Shown here piece by piece: positions 40,902 through 50,519 of a DNA stretch of 64,000 nucleotides. The stretch is from NCBI GenBank assembly GCA_019420945.1, contig JAHZGF010000042.1, forward strand, positions 62,001 through 126,000. The letters are read 5' to 3'. Within the stretch, counting starts at the first letter, position 1. Each line of letters starts with the position of its first letter. Source of the DNA: Clostridiales bacterium. GTDB taxonomy: Bacteria; Bacillota; Clostridia; Oscillospirales; Oscillospiraceae. The notes beneath the pieces were generated by a model, which ran no database searches, was not told the origin of the DNA, and saw only the letters and a list, made by a program, of their open reading frames with translations. The translations under genes were made by a program, and so were the position numbers.

Positions 40902-41182
40902 CAAAAAAAGCCCCTGTCCCACATGGGACAAGAGCTTCCACTCCTGCGGTACCACCCAAATTGACGATCATCGTCCACTTTACACCCTGCGCTGTTTGCT
41001 ACGCAGTCCCTGGGATAACGGGCGGGTTCCCGTCGGCGCCTACTAAAGTTTCCAAAGGAAACTCGTTGGGGCCGCCCTCGGAAGGCCATTCGTCCCCCTG
41101 CCGGTGCCGCGCTCACACCCTTCGCGGCTCGCTTTGTCCGGTGGTCTGGAGGAGTACTCCTCTTCCTCGTCGGTTTATTGTG
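40902..41182 (-). promoter_or_regulatory. T-box leader of the TrpXYZ-type operon, probable tRNA-Trp specificity
   Basis: On the minus strand the T-box TGGGTGGTACCGCAGG is at 40943-40958. A terminator hairpin follows (about 40908-40935), ending in seven Ts. In stem I the 3' strand reads GACGAAUGGCCUUCC, which places UGG (41086-41088) in the expected specifier loop. This indicates tryptophan. The stem I apical loop GGGTGTGAGC is also present. Confidence 0.9.
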
Positions 41183-41186
41183 ATGA

Positions 41187-41215
41187 AGTATAGCGCCATT
41201 TTCGCTGGTTGTCAA
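41187..41215 (-). promoter_or_regulatory. Promoter of the TrpXYZ-type operon
   Basis: On the minus strand TTGACA (41210-41215) and TATACT (41187-41192) are spaced 17 bp apart. CGCTGGT/ACCAGCG (41204-41210, 41227-41233) forms an inverted repeat around the -35. Confidence 0.85.
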
Positions 41216-41242
41216 GCGGGAATTTTACCAGCGGAAAAAAGA

Positions 41243-41272
41243 TTGCGCCCGCCCCAGCTGCGGCGATATAAT
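41243..41272 (+). promoter_or_regulatory. Promoter of addBA
   Basis: TTGCGC (41243-41248) and TATAAT (41267-41272) are spaced 18 bp apart, divergent from the T-box promoter. Confidence 0.6.
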
Positions 41273-41326
41273 GAAACTGGCGTTATCATTCAGATATGCG
41301 CGTTGAAACGCAAAGGAGACTATGCC

Positions 41327-44300
41327 ATGTTGCAGTTGTTGCTGGGAAGAAATCAGGGGGCCATCACCGAAGCTGTCCTCTCCCGAGCCGCCTGGCCGGC
41401 GGCAGGGGAGCGCAGCCTGGTGATTGTGCCGGAGCAGTATTCTCATGTGATTGAGAGAAAGTTATGTCAACTTGGCGGAGACGCAGTTTCCGCCCGGTCC
41501 GAGGTGCTCACTTTCTCCCGGCTGGCCCAACGGGTTTTTCAAGAACTGGGCGGGAGTGCCCGCCCGGTGTTAGATAAGGGCGGGCGGCTGCTGTTGATGC
41601 ATTTAGCCACGGCCCGGTTGGCGGGAGAGTTGAAGATCTATCGTCAGGCCCGGGAAAAGGCTGGCTTTCTCACCAGCCTGCTGGCCACCGCGGACGAGTG
41701 CAAGAGCTATTGTATTCCCCCGGAGCTGCTGTTGGAGGCTGGTGCTCAGGCGGAAGAGGAGGGGCAGCGGCTTCGGGAGTTGGGGCTGATCCTCTCTGCC
41801 TATGATGCGCTGGTGGCGGATCGGGCTGAGGATCCCCGGGACCGACTGACCCGGCTGGCCCAGACCATCAGGGGAACCGACTATTTCCAGGGCCGGGCCG
41901 TCTATCTGGACGGCTTCACAGACTTCACCCCACAGGAGAGACTGGTGCTGGAAGTGTTGCTGCGCCAGGCTTCCTCTGTCACTGTGGGATTGCGCTGTGA
42001 CACACTTCAGCTGAACGGCGAAGATATTTTTGCACCCACCCGCCGCACCGCTTTAGCTTTGGTAGCCCTGGCCCGGGAGAATGGGGTTGGCATGGAGTAT
42101 GCCTGTCTGTCTCAGCCGGAAGGAGTGGTTTCGGCTCTGTCCTACCTGGAGCACAACTTGTTTTCTGGCGAAACAACGGCATTTCATCACATGGATGAAA
42201 TGATATTTTGCTGTAAAGCAAATGATCCTTACATAGAAATTGAGCAAGCTGCAGAGAAAATTTTACACCTGGTACGTGACAAGGGATATCACTTTCGTGA
42301 TATTACCGTAGCCGCTCGAAATCTGGAGGAATGGGGCGAGCGAATGGAGAGCGTTTTTGGCCGCTATCGCATCCCTATTTTCCTGAGTCGGATGGATGAT
42401 ATTCTGCAAAAGCCTGTGCTTGCTCTGTTGACCAGCGCCCTGGATACTGTGGCTGGAAACTATGAATATGAGGACATTTTTCGATATTTAAAGACCGGCC
42501 TTACGGATATTTCTCTGGAGGATCGGGATCTGCTGGAGAATTATGTGCTTCAGTGGGACATCCGGGGAGCCCGGTGGACCAGTGACAAAAACTGGAGTTG
42601 GCATCCCCGGGGCTATGGTCAGGAGTGGAGTGATCAGGATCGGGAAAATCTGACAAGGTTAGATGCTTTACGACGAAAAGTAGTGGAGCCGCTGGAGCAT
42701 TTGCGTCAGGCTAAGGCGCAAACTGGCCAGGATTGGGCGCAAGCGGTTTATGCTTTCCTGGAGGAAATTGAGCTGCCCGCTTGCCTGACCCGGCGGGCGG
42801 AGGAATTGACCGGGGCGGGAGAACTGCGGGACGCGGAAGAGTACCGCCAAGTCTGGCAGATTCTGATTGGAGCGTTGGAACAGTGTTCTGATCTGCTGGG
42901 AGAGGACCCCATGAAATTGGGGGACTTTGCGGATCTCTTTCAGTTGGTGCTCAGCCAGTACCAGGTGGGTACCATCCCGGTGTCCCTGGATCGGGTTACC
43001 TGCAGTGATATGGCCCGTATCAGCCATGCCACTGGAAAGGTGCTCTTTCTGCTGGGGGCCGACGATGAAAATTTGCCCATGGTGGGAAGCGAGCGCTGCC
43101 TGCTCACCGATCAGGACAGAGCGCTTCTATCCCAGTTTGGGGTGGAGACTGCCCTGGATCAGGATGGGCGTATGGATCGGGAAATGCTGCTGATCTATGA
43201 GTGCTGCACCATGCCCACAGGCCGGCTTTATGTCTCCTATGCCGCCCATGGCCTGGATGGGGGAGAGAAGCGCCCCTCCTTTTTGATTCACCGTCTGCTG
43301 GAGCTGTTTCCTGAATTGGCAGAGAAGATCCAGGAGACCCATTCCGAGGCTCTGCCCTCTGCACTGGCTCCTGCCTTGGAGGCAGCTGCCGCCCAAGGAG
43401 ACCAACAGTTGTTGGGAGATTTGGCGGAATTGGAGGGGGCCGACGTGGCCCGTCGAGCCCTGGCTGCCGCAGACCAGCGCCGGGAGAATTTGTCACCGCA
43501 GGCGGTACAGGAGCTATACCGGGATACCATTCGTCTGTCCGCCTCCCGGATGGACAAGGTTAAATCCTGCCACTATGCCTATTTTTTGCAGTATGGACTG
43601 AAGGCCAAACCCCGGAAGCCCGCCGGGTTGGATGCTCCAGAGGCAGGCACCTTCGTCCACTATGTATTGGAGCATGTGCTCTCTGCGGCTCGGACTCAAG
43701 GTGGAGTATCAAGCCTGGATCAGGCGGCGGTAAAAGATCTGGCGGATCAGGCCACCCGGCAGTATATCCACGAAAAGCTGGGAGGGATGGAGGATAAAAC
43801 GCCTCGATTCCGATACCTGTTCCGACGGCTGGCCCTGTCGGCGGTTCAAGTGGTGGAACAAATGGTGGAGGAGCTTCAAGCCTCTGATTTTGAACCCATT
43901 GCCTTTGAGCTGGGCTTTGGGCCCAAGGAGGAGCTGCCCCCGGTGCGGCTGCAGGTGGATGGGATTACTGTGGCCATTTCCGGCTTTGTGGACCGGGTGG
44001 ACGGATGGGTCCATGACGGACGACTCTATGTTCGGGTCATGGACTATAAGACCGGCCACAAATCCTTTGACCTCACCGATGTGTGGCACGGCCTGAACCT
44101 CCAAATGCTGCTCTATCTGTTCACACTGGAGGAAAAAGGTTTGCCGGGAGAGGATCGGCCCATTGTGCCGGCGGGAGTGCTCTATCTGCCAGCCCGGGAG
44201 GAACATTTAACCGGCAGCCGTAATATGGACCCGGAGAAGCGGCAAAAGGAGCTGGACTCCAAACTGCGGCGCAGCGGCCTGATCTTAAATGATCCCAACG

Positions 44301-44674
44301 TGATAGATGCCATGGAGCATGTTCCTCTGGGCAGTGACGCCCGGTTTTTGCCGGTCCGGATCAGCAAGCGCACCGGAGCCATCTCCGGGGATGCCTTGGC
44401 CTCCGCCGTCCAGCTGGGCAAGCTGCAAAAGCACATCCACCGGATCCTGCGGGACATCGCCCGGGAGATTGGAGGCGGCAATATCCAGGCGGATCCCTGG
44501 TATCGGGATGAGCAGCGCACCGCCTGCCGCTGGTGCGACTATGCCTCCGCCTGCCACTTTGAGGACGGCCGAGGGGGCGAGCGCAGCCGCTACCTCTACC
44601 CGGTGAAGGGCACCGAGTTCTGGGAACAGGTGGACGAGGAACTTCAGGAGACGGAACAGAAAGGAGGTTTCTGA
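41327..44674 (+). CDS. addB: ATP-dependent helicase/deoxyribonuclease subunit B
   Basis: AddB with AddA resects double-strand breaks for RecA loading. The 1115-residue protein has helicase-like domains, a C-terminal RecB-type nuclease (SGFVDRVDGW, VMDYKTGHKSF) and cysteines for the Fe-S cluster (VKSCHYAYFL, then ACRWCDYASACHF). The N-terminal Walker A expected as GRxGSGKT is replaced by GRNQGAITEA, so nucleotide binding here is probably lost. ATG 41327 has AAAGGAG eight bases upstream; the frame open before it is spurious. About 42,150-42,700 is distinctly more AT-rich than the flanks. addA follows after three bases. Confidence 0.94.
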   Translation: MLQLLLGRNQGAITEAVLSRAAWPAAGERSLVIVPEQYSHVIERKLCQLGGDAVSARSEVLTFSRLAQRVFQELGGSARPVLDKGGRLLLMHLATARLAGELKIYRQAREKAGFLTSLLATADECKSYCIPPELLLEAGAQAEEEGQRLRELGLILSAYDALVADRAEDPRDRLTRLAQTIRGTDYFQGRAVYLDGFTDFTPQERLVLEVLLRQASSVTVGLRCDTLQLNGEDIFAPTRRTALALVALARENGVGMEYACLSQPEGVVSALSYLEHNLFSGETTAFHHMDEMIFCCKANDPYIEIEQAAEKILHLVRDKGYHFRDITVAARNLEEWGERMESVFGRYRIPIFLSRMDDILQKPVLALLTSALDTVAGNYEYEDIFRYLKTGLTDISLEDRDLLENYVLQWDIRGARWTSDKNWSWHPRGYGQEWSDQDRENLTRLDALRRKVVEPLEHLRQAKAQTGQDWAQAVYAFLEEIELPACLTRRAEELTGAGELRDAEEYRQVWQILIGALEQCSDLLGEDPMKLGDFADLFQLVLSQYQVGTIPVSLDRVTCSDMARISHATGKVLFLLGADDENLPMVGSERCLLTDQDRALLSQFGVETALDQDGRMDREMLLIYECCTMPTGRLYVSYAAHGLDGGEKRPSFLIHRLLELFPELAEKIQETHSEALPSALAPALEAAAAQGDQQLLGDLAELEGADVARRALAAADQRRENLSPQAVQELYRDTIRLSASRMDKVKSCHYAYFLQYGLKAKPRKPAGLDAPEAGTFVHYVLEHVLSAARTQGGVSSLDQAAVKDLADQATRQYIHEKLGGMEDKTPRFRYLFRRLALSAVQVVEQMVEELQASDFEPIAFELGFGPKEELPPVRLQVDGITVAISGFVDRVDGWVHDGRLYVRVMDYKTGHKSFDLTDVWHGLNLQMLLYLFTLEEKGLPGEDRPIVPAGVLYLPAREEHLTGSRNMDPEKRQKELDSKLRRSGLILNDPNVIDAMEHVPLGSDARFLPVRISKRTGAISGDALASAVQLGKLQKHIHRILRDIAREIGGGNIQADPWYRDEQRTACRWCDYASACHFEDGRGGERSRYLYPVKGTEFWEQVDEELQETEQKGGF

Positions 44675-44677
44675 GCC

Positions 44678-47600
44678 ATGGGAATTACACTGACACATCA
44701 GCAGCAGGCAGCGGTGGATGACCGGGGCGGGGAACTGCTGGTGTCCGCCGCCGCCGGCTCCGGCAAGACCCGAATCCTGGTGGAGCGGCTGATGAACCGG
44801 GTGGAGCAGGAACATCTGGACCTGGATCGTTTTTTGGTCATCACTTATACCAAAGCCGCCGCGGCGGAGCTGCGGGGCAAGATTATGGACGAGCTCAATG
44901 CCCGGCTGGCCAACAAGCCCGGAGACGCTTTTTTGCGGCGTCAGAAGCTGGTGATCTACCGTTCTCAGATCTCCACCATCCACTCCTTCTGTACTGCCCT
45001 GCTCCGGGAGGAGGGCTACCGCATTGATCTGCAGCCCGACTTCCGGGTGGGGGACGACAGCGAGTGTGCCATCCTTCAGGATCGGACCCTCAACCGACTG
45101 CTGGAGGAGCGCTATGAGCAGCTGGAGCAGGCCCCGGGCTTTGCCGCCCTGGTGGACACCCTATCCGCCGGCCGGGACGATAGCCGGTTGGCCTCTATTG
45201 TGCTGGATATCCATGCTCGAATTCAAAGCCACCCGGCGCCCCGGCGCTGGCTGGCGGATCAGGCGGCGGCCTTTGACCTGCGGAGCGTCAAGGACGTGGG
45301 AAATACCGCTTGGGGCCGTCTGCTGATGGAGGAGGCACGGCGGCAGGTGTCCTATTGGCAGCGCCGTTTTGTGGAGGCTTTGGACCTGCTGCGGGAGGAC
45401 CCGGTGCTGGAAAAGGCCTATTCCGAGAGCTTTGACACCACCCTGGACAGCATGGATGATTTCCTGGCCGCCCTAGATCGGGGGTGGGACAGCGCCCGGG
45501 CCCTGTGCCAGATCGAGTTTCCCAAGCTGGGCCAGGCCCGGAAGGTGGAGGATAAAGCCCTTCAGGAACGGGTCAAAGCCATCCGGGAGAAGTGCAAAAA
45601 GCGGCTGGCCAAGCTTCAGGAGCTCTTTTCCGACTCCAGCGCTGGCCTGCTGGAGGATATGGAGTGCGTCCGCCCTGTGGTGGAGGAGCTGCTGGAGTTG
45701 GTGGCGGACTTTGACGACGCATACAGCCGGGAAAAACGTCGGCGCAATCTGGTGGACTTTGCAGACCTGGAACACCTGACCCTCCAGCTGCTGACTGGAG
45801 AGGATGGCCAGGCCAGCCCCCTGGCCCGCCAGTGGCAGGAGCACTTCGCAGAGATCATGGTGGACGAGTACCAGGACACCAATGAAGTGCAGAACGCCAT
45901 CTTCCGCTCCATCAGCGACGGGGGACGCAGACTGTTCCAGGTAGGAGACGTCAAACAGTCCATCTATCGCTTCCGGCTGGCGGACCCCACCATTTTCCTG
46001 GGCAAATATCTCTCCTTTGAGGACCGGGCCCAGGCCAGGCCCGGAGAGCCCCGCCGGGTGGTGCTCTCCTATAACTTCCGGTCCCGGGCCTCGGTGCTGG
46101 AAGGGGTTAACTTTGTTTTTGAAAATATTATGTCTACTGCTTTTGGCGAGCTGGACTACACTGACGATCAGCGGCTCTATCCCAAGCTGCCCTATCCGGA
46201 GCAGCCGGAGGACGTGGTGGAGCTGGACGTGGTGGACATGGCGGCCCTGGAACGGGAGGAGGGCGAGGCCAAGGTGAGCCGTGACGCAGCGGAAGCCGAG
46301 TATGTGGCCCGCCGGGTCCGCTCGCTGCTGGACAGCGGTTTTCCTGTCACCGCCGGAGACAGCTTCCGCATGGTTCAGCCTGAGGATATTGCCATTCTCT
46401 ATCGCTCGCCCGGCTCTGTTATGGGCCACCTGACCCGGGCTCTGGACCGGCACCGGGTGCCCTGGACCAGTGACGGCTCCGGTGATTTCTTTGCCGAAAC
46501 AGAGGTATCAGTGGCAGTGGCCTTCCTGGAGATTGTGGACAATCCCCGGCAGGACGTGCCTCTGCTCAGTGTGCTCACCAGCCCCGCCTATCAGTTTACC
46601 GGGGATGACCTGGCCCGACTGAGGGCCCGATGCCCGGAGGGGGACCTTTATCAGTGCGTGGAAGAAGGCGCAGACCAGGGCGATGAGAAATGCGGCGCAT
46701 TTCTGGCCCAGCTGGGACGGCTCCGGGCCAAGGCGGTGGATTTGCCGGGCCATAAGCTGCTATGGCAGATTTATGAGGATACCGGCCTGATGGCGGTCTA
46801 CGGAGCCATGGAAGGGGGACAGGCCCGGCAGGAGAATCTGCGGCTGCTCCATGAATATGCCCGGCGGTTTGAACAAAACGGGCACCAGGGCGTGTTTGGT
46901 CTTGTCACCCAGCTGCGGCGGCTCCGGGAGTCGGGCCAGGGACTGCCCAGCCCGGGCCGGGAGTCCGGCGGGGGAGTGCGCATCATGTCCATCCACAAGT
47001 CCAAGGGTCTGGAATTCCCGGTGGTGCTGGTGGCGGGGTTGAACCGCTCCTTTAACCGCAGAGACCAGTATGCCCCGGTGCTGTTCCATCCCAAATTGGG
47101 TGTAGGTCCCAGCGGGTTGGATGGAGAACTTCAAATTCAATATCCCACTCTGGCCCGCCGGGCGGTGGCCCTGCAGCTGGACCGGGAAATGAAAGCCGAA
47201 GAGATGCGCCTATTGTATGTGGCCATGACCCGGGCCCGGGAAAAGCTCATTTTGGTCACCACCAGCACCGATTGGGCCAAACAGTGCGCCAAGCTGGCCC
47301 CGGATGCCGGGGCAGTGCCGGACCCGGAGGCCCTCAATGCCCTGAGCACCGTGGGGGAGTGGCTGCTGCTGCCGGTGCTGGCTCGGCCAGATGCCGCAGA
47401 TTTGCGCGCTGCTGCCGGGGTGAGCTGCCCGTTGCTGCTGCCGGAAGACCATTGGGATATTCGTGTTGTCCCTGCGGTGAAACCGGGCAGGGGTCGTCCT
47501 CAGGAGGAGAAAGCGGCTGGGACAGGCCGTCATTTGACCTCGGAGGAACGGGAGCGGCTGGCCTGGCGCTATCCCTATGAGGATCTGACCAATGCTCCCT

Positions 47601-48238
47601 CCAAGGCCACTGCAACCCAACTTAAGGGTCGGGAGCTGGACCAGGAGGCGGCGGAGTGGACCACCAGTCAGCCACAACGCCCCATGGAATTCCCCAGACC
47701 CCGGTTTGACCAGGCCCAGCGGGGGCTGACCCCCACCGAGATTGGCACTGCCGTCCATACAGTGATGCAGTTGATTCGACCGGATCAGGCTACCACCCCG
47801 GAGGGAGTGGCGGAGGAGATTGCCCGGCTGGTGACCCAGGAGAGTTTAAGCCCTGAGGCCGCCCGTTCTGTGGCCCCGGAACCCATTGCTGCCTTTTTCA
47901 ACTCCCCTCTGGGCCGGGAGGCAGTGGCGGCACAGGATTTGCGCCGGGAATTCAAATTCTCCATTCTGACCTCTGCTGCCCGGCTGGACCCGGATCTGCC
48001 GGAGGAGGAGCAGGTGCTGCTCCAGGGCGTCATCGACTGCTGCTTTACCGGCCCTCAAGGGCTGACAGTGGTGGATTTTAAGACCGACCGGGTTCGCCCC
48101 GGGGAGGAGGAAGCCCATTCTCAGCGTTATCTCACCCAGATTGAGGTGTACTCCGATGCCCTGAGCCGCATCACCGGTACCCCAGTGGCCCGGCGGGTGC
48201 TCTGGTACTTTGCCACCAACACCGGGGTAGTTTTGTAA
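44678..48238 (+). CDS. addA: ATP-dependent helicase/nuclease subunit A
   Basis: AddA is the motor UvrD-family helicase and second nuclease of the AddAB complex. The 1186-residue product has Walker A SAAAGSGKT near residue 30 and motif Ia VITYTKAAAAEL. Walker B is in EIMVDEYQDTN (about 395), motif III is QVGDVKQSIYRF and motif VI is LLYVAMTRAREKL. A C-terminal nuclease domain carries GVIDCCF and VVDFKTDRV. It starts three bases after addB with GGAGG in the addB end. Unlike AddB, its ATPase motifs are complete, so it supplies the translocation activity. Confidence 0.97.
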   Translation: MGITLTHQQQAAVDDRGGELLVSAAAGSGKTRILVERLMNRVEQEHLDLDRFLVITYTKAAAAELRGKIMDELNARLANKPGDAFLRRQKLVIYRSQISTIHSFCTALLREEGYRIDLQPDFRVGDDSECAILQDRTLNRLLEERYEQLEQAPGFAALVDTLSAGRDDSRLASIVLDIHARIQSHPAPRRWLADQAAAFDLRSVKDVGNTAWGRLLMEEARRQVSYWQRRFVEALDLLREDPVLEKAYSESFDTTLDSMDDFLAALDRGWDSARALCQIEFPKLGQARKVEDKALQERVKAIREKCKKRLAKLQELFSDSSAGLLEDMECVRPVVEELLELVADFDDAYSREKRRRNLVDFADLEHLTLQLLTGEDGQASPLARQWQEHFAEIMVDEYQDTNEVQNAIFRSISDGGRRLFQVGDVKQSIYRFRLADPTIFLGKYLSFEDRAQARPGEPRRVVLSYNFRSRASVLEGVNFVFENIMSTAFGELDYTDDQRLYPKLPYPEQPEDVVELDVVDMAALEREEGEAKVSRDAAEAEYVARRVRSLLDSGFPVTAGDSFRMVQPEDIAILYRSPGSVMGHLTRALDRHRVPWTSDGSGDFFAETEVSVAVAFLEIVDNPRQDVPLLSVLTSPAYQFTGDDLARLRARCPEGDLYQCVEEGADQGDEKCGAFLAQLGRLRAKAVDLPGHKLLWQIYEDTGLMAVYGAMEGGQARQENLRLLHEYARRFEQNGHQGVFGLVTQLRRLRESGQGLPSPGRESGGGVRIMSIHKSKGLEFPVVLVAGLNRSFNRRDQYAPVLFHPKLGVGPSGLDGELQIQYPTLARRAVALQLDREMKAEEMRLLYVAMTRAREKLILVTTSTDWAKQCAKLAPDAGAVPDPEALNALSTVGEWLLLPVLARPDAADLRAAAGVSCPLLLPEDHWDIRVVPAVKPGRGRPQEEKAAGTGRHLTSEERERLAWRYPYEDLTNAPSKATATQLKGRELDQEAAEWTTSQPQRPMEFPRPRFDQAQRGLTPTEIGTAVHTVMQLIRPDQATTPEGVAEEIARLVTQESLSPEAARSVAPEPIAAFFNSPLGREAVAAQDLRREFKFSILTSAARLDPDLPEEEQVLLQGVIDCCFTGPQGLTVVDFKTDRVRPGEEEAHSQRYLTQIEVYSDALSRITGTPVARRVLWYFATNTGVVL

Positions 48239-48273
48239 GGATGTGGACTCTTTCAAAAAAAGTAAAAAAATCA

Positions 48274-48302
48274 TTGCATTTTTCTTCGGGATGTGGTAAG
48301 AT
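48274..48302 (+). promoter_or_regulatory. Promoter of rpmE
   Basis: TTGCAT (48274-48279) and TAAGAT (48297-48302) are spaced 17 bp apart, with TGG giving an extended -10. Confidence 0.75.
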
Positions 48303-48309
48303 ACTTAGG

Positions 48310-48383
48310 CTCACGTGGTGCGCAACGATGTGTGCTCACCGATCGTGTTCAATCTGTGATTTTTCGAAAGGGGTGAAACAGTC
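48310..48383 (+). promoter_or_regulatory. rpmE 5' leader, candidate L31 autoregulatory structure
   Basis: The leader of about 75 bases contains GCTCAC repeated near 48310 and CTCACCG near 48337, and short complementary arms (GCGCA / TGTGC). Leaders of L31 genes in Firmicutes often bind L31; whether this one does is inferred from position only. Confidence 0.35.
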
Positions 48384-48587
48384 ATGAAGGAAGGAATCCA
48401 TCCTAACTATCAGCAGACCACCATCCGCTGCGCTTGCGGCGCCGTGTATCCTACCGGCTCCACCAAGCAGGATATCCGTGTGGAAGTTTGTGCCAAGTGC
48501 CACCCCTTCTTCACCGGTAAGCAGAAGGTGCTCGATACCGGCGGGCGTGTCAGCCGCTTCAACAAGAAGTTCGGTCTGGGCAAGTAA
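48384..48587 (+). CDS. rpmE: 50S ribosomal protein L31 (zinc-binding type)
   Basis: L31 is a small ribosomal protein at the subunit interface. The 67-residue product has the four zinc cysteines in CAC (16, 18) and CAKC (36, 39), identifying the C+ form and not the zinc-independent YtiA type. GVHP-like MKEGIHPNY opens the protein and VSRFNKKFG closes it. AAAGGGGTG precedes ATG 48384. It is monocistronic, with its own strong promoter and terminator. Confidence 0.97.
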   Translation: MKEGIHPNYQQTTIRCACGAVYPTGSTKQDIRVEVCAKCHPFFTGKQKVLDTGGRVSRFNKKFGLGK

Positions 48588-48597
48588 TGCAAATTGT

Positions 48598-48630
48598 AAA
48601 ACCCCGCATCGATTCCGATGCGGGGTTTTT
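48598..48630 (+). terminator. Terminator after rpmE
   Basis: AACCCCGCATCG / CGATGCGGGGTT with five Ts. Confidence 0.9.
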
Positions 48631-48682
48631 GCATCCTGATGCATAGAATAAGCTAGTCTGGTATAGATGGAGGATGATGAGC

Positions 48683-49189
48683 ATGTTGACGAAAATCGAT
48701 CCCAAGACCTTGACCCTGAACCCCTTCCAGGCCATCGGCAGCCAGTGGATGCTGATTACTGCCGGCAACCGGGAGGACTGCAACACCATGACCGCCAGCT
48801 GGGGCGGCGTGGGCATTATGTGGGGTAAGCCGGTGGCCACCGCTTACATCCGGCCCCAGCGTCACACCAAAACCTTTGTGGACCGGGAGGACTGTTTCAC
48901 CCTGTCCTTCCTGCCGGAGCAGTACCGGAAAGAGCTGAGCTACTGCGGCAGCGTCAGCGGCCGGGATGAGGATAAGATCGCCCACTGCGGTTTTACCCTT
49001 CAGTATGCCGACTGCGGCGCTCCGTACTTTGCCGAGGCGGAGCTGGTGCTGGTGTGCCGGAAACTTTATTGTCAAAGCCTGAAGCCCGAGTGCTTCATCG
49101 ATACCGATCAGGACGAACGCTGGTATCCCAACAAAGATTATCACGACATGTATATCGCTGAGATCCTGGAGGCCTGGCAGCAGTCCTGA
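48683..49189 (+). CDS. Flavin reductase family (flavoredoxin-like) protein
   Basis: This 168-residue protein has the FMN-binding split-barrel fold of the flavin reductase/flavoredoxin family. CNTMTASWGGVGIMWGKPVATAYIRPQRHTKTF is the characteristic FMN-binding stretch, followed by FTLSFLP and SGRDEDK. Relatives reduce flavins or act as electron carriers in anaerobes. Three in-frame ATGs occur at 48674, 48677 and 48683; the last is nine bases after GGAGG and fits best. It lies 25 bases before hflX and may share its transcript. Substrate is undetermined. Confidence 0.88.
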   Translation: MLTKIDPKTLTLNPFQAIGSQWMLITAGNREDCNTMTASWGGVGIMWGKPVATAYIRPQRHTKTFVDREDCFTLSFLPEQYRKELSYCGSVSGRDEDKIAHCGFTLQYADCGAPYFAEAELVLVCRKLYCQSLKPECFIDTDQDERWYPNKDYHDMYIAEILEAWQQS

Positions 49190-49214
49190 CGACACACAGG
49201 AGGGCATTTCATCT

Positions 49215-50519
49215 ATGCCGGAAATCAACGAAGAAAAGATCAACCGTGCCATTCTGGTGGGACTGAACAGTCCCCGGCTGTCCAAGATGGACAACGCCAC
49301 GGAATCCACCATGGAGGAACTGAACGCCCTGTTGGAGACCGCCGGGGGAGAGTGCCTGGGGGTCGTGGTGCAGAACAAGGATGTGCCCGACCCAGGTACC
49401 TTCATCGGGGACGGCAAAGTGGACGAGGTCCGGGACCTGGTCCAGGCCACCGGAGCGGATATGGTTATTTTTGATAACGACCTGTCTCCAAGCCAGGTCC
49501 GGGTGCTCTCAGAGCGGATGGGGGTCCAGGTCATGGACCGCTCCGCCCTGATTCTGGACATCTTCGCCCAGCGGGCCCGGACCAAGGAGGGCCGCCTCCA
49601 GGTGGAGCTGGCCCAGTATAAATACCTGCTGCCCCGGCTGACGGGTATGTGGAAGCACCTGACCCGTCAGAACGCCGCCGGCGGCAAATCCCCCATCGGC
49701 ACCCGTGGCCCCGGTGAGACTCAGTTGGAGTCGGACCGCCGCCACATCCGCCGCAAGATTCAGAAGCTGGAGGAGGAACTGGCGGAGGTGCGCCGGATCC
49801 GGGGCGTCCAGCGGGAGCGGCGCATCAAGAACGAGGTGCCGGTGGTGGCCATCGTGGGCTACACCAACGCGGGCAAATCCACTCTGCTGAACAAACTCAC
49901 CGGCGCCGCCATTCCCGCCAACAACCGGCTCTTCGATACCCTGGACACCACCACCCGGATGCTGGAGATCACCGACACCTGCACCGTGCTGATCTCCGAC
50001 ACTGTGGGCTTCATCCGCAAGCTGCCCCACCACCTGGTGGAGGCTTTCAAAGCTACCCTGGAGGAGCTGGAGTATGCCGATCTGCTGATCCATGTGATCG
50101 ACGCCTCCAACCCGGAGTGGCGGGAGCAGGCGGAAGTGGTGGACGGCCTGATCCGGGAGCTGGGGGCCCAGGAGACCCCCCGGCTGGAGGTGTTCAACAA
50201 GTCCGACCTCTATGTGGGCGAAATCCGTCCTCACGGGGAAAATATTGTCTCTGTCTCCGCCAAAACCGGCGAGGGATTGGATCAGATGCTCAAGATGATC
50301 GCCGACCGGCTGGACACCGGGGCCAAGCGGGTGGAGCTCCACTTGCCCTATGATCAGGGTGGCGTGGTGGACACCCTCTACCGGGAGGCCAAGGTGGAGA
50401 AAGTGGAGTACGCTGATACCATCCAGGTCACCGCGGTGCTGACGCCCCGGCTGCTGGGCCAGCTGCGGCCCTTTATCTATCCGCCGCTGCCGGAGCACAA
50501 AGAGGACTGGGAGCAATGA
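49215..50519 (+). CDS. hflX: GTPase HflX
   Basis: HflX is a ribosome-associated GTPase that splits stalled or hibernating ribosomes under stress. The 434-residue protein has the N-terminal HflX domain (DPGTFIGDGKVDEV), a glycine-rich linker (GTRGPGETQLESDRR) and the G domain with G1 GYTNAGKST, G3 DTVGF and G4 NKSD. AGGAGG lies upstream of ATG 49215. It overlaps the next gene by four bases (ATGA), so they are translationally coupled. Confidence 0.96.
   Translation: MPEINEEKINRAILVGLNSPRLSKMDNATESTMEELNALLETAGGECLGVVVQNKDVPDPGTFIGDGKVDEVRDLVQATGADMVIFDNDLSPSQVRVLSERMGVQVMDRSALILDIFAQRARTKEGRLQVELAQYKYLLPRLTGMWKHLTRQNAAGGKSPIGTRGPGETQLESDRRHIRRKIQKLEEELAEVRRIRGVQRERRIKNEVPVVAIVGYTNAGKSTLLNKLTGAAIPANNRLFDTLDTTTRMLEITDTCTVLISDTVGFIRKLPHHLVEAFKATLEELEYADLLIHVIDASNPEWREQAEVVDGLIRELGAQETPRLEVFNKSDLYVGEIRPHGENIVSVSAKTGEGLDQMLKMIADRLDTGAKRVELHLPYDQGGVVDTLYREAKVEKVEYADTIQVTAVLTPRLLGQLRPFIYPPLPEHKEDWEQ

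Noticed and set aside
39716..41326. A 537-codon extension of addB upstream of 41327, antisense to the binding-protein gene and T-box.
   Set aside because: The ribosome binding site and promoter place the addB start at 41327; the extension has no AddB similarity.
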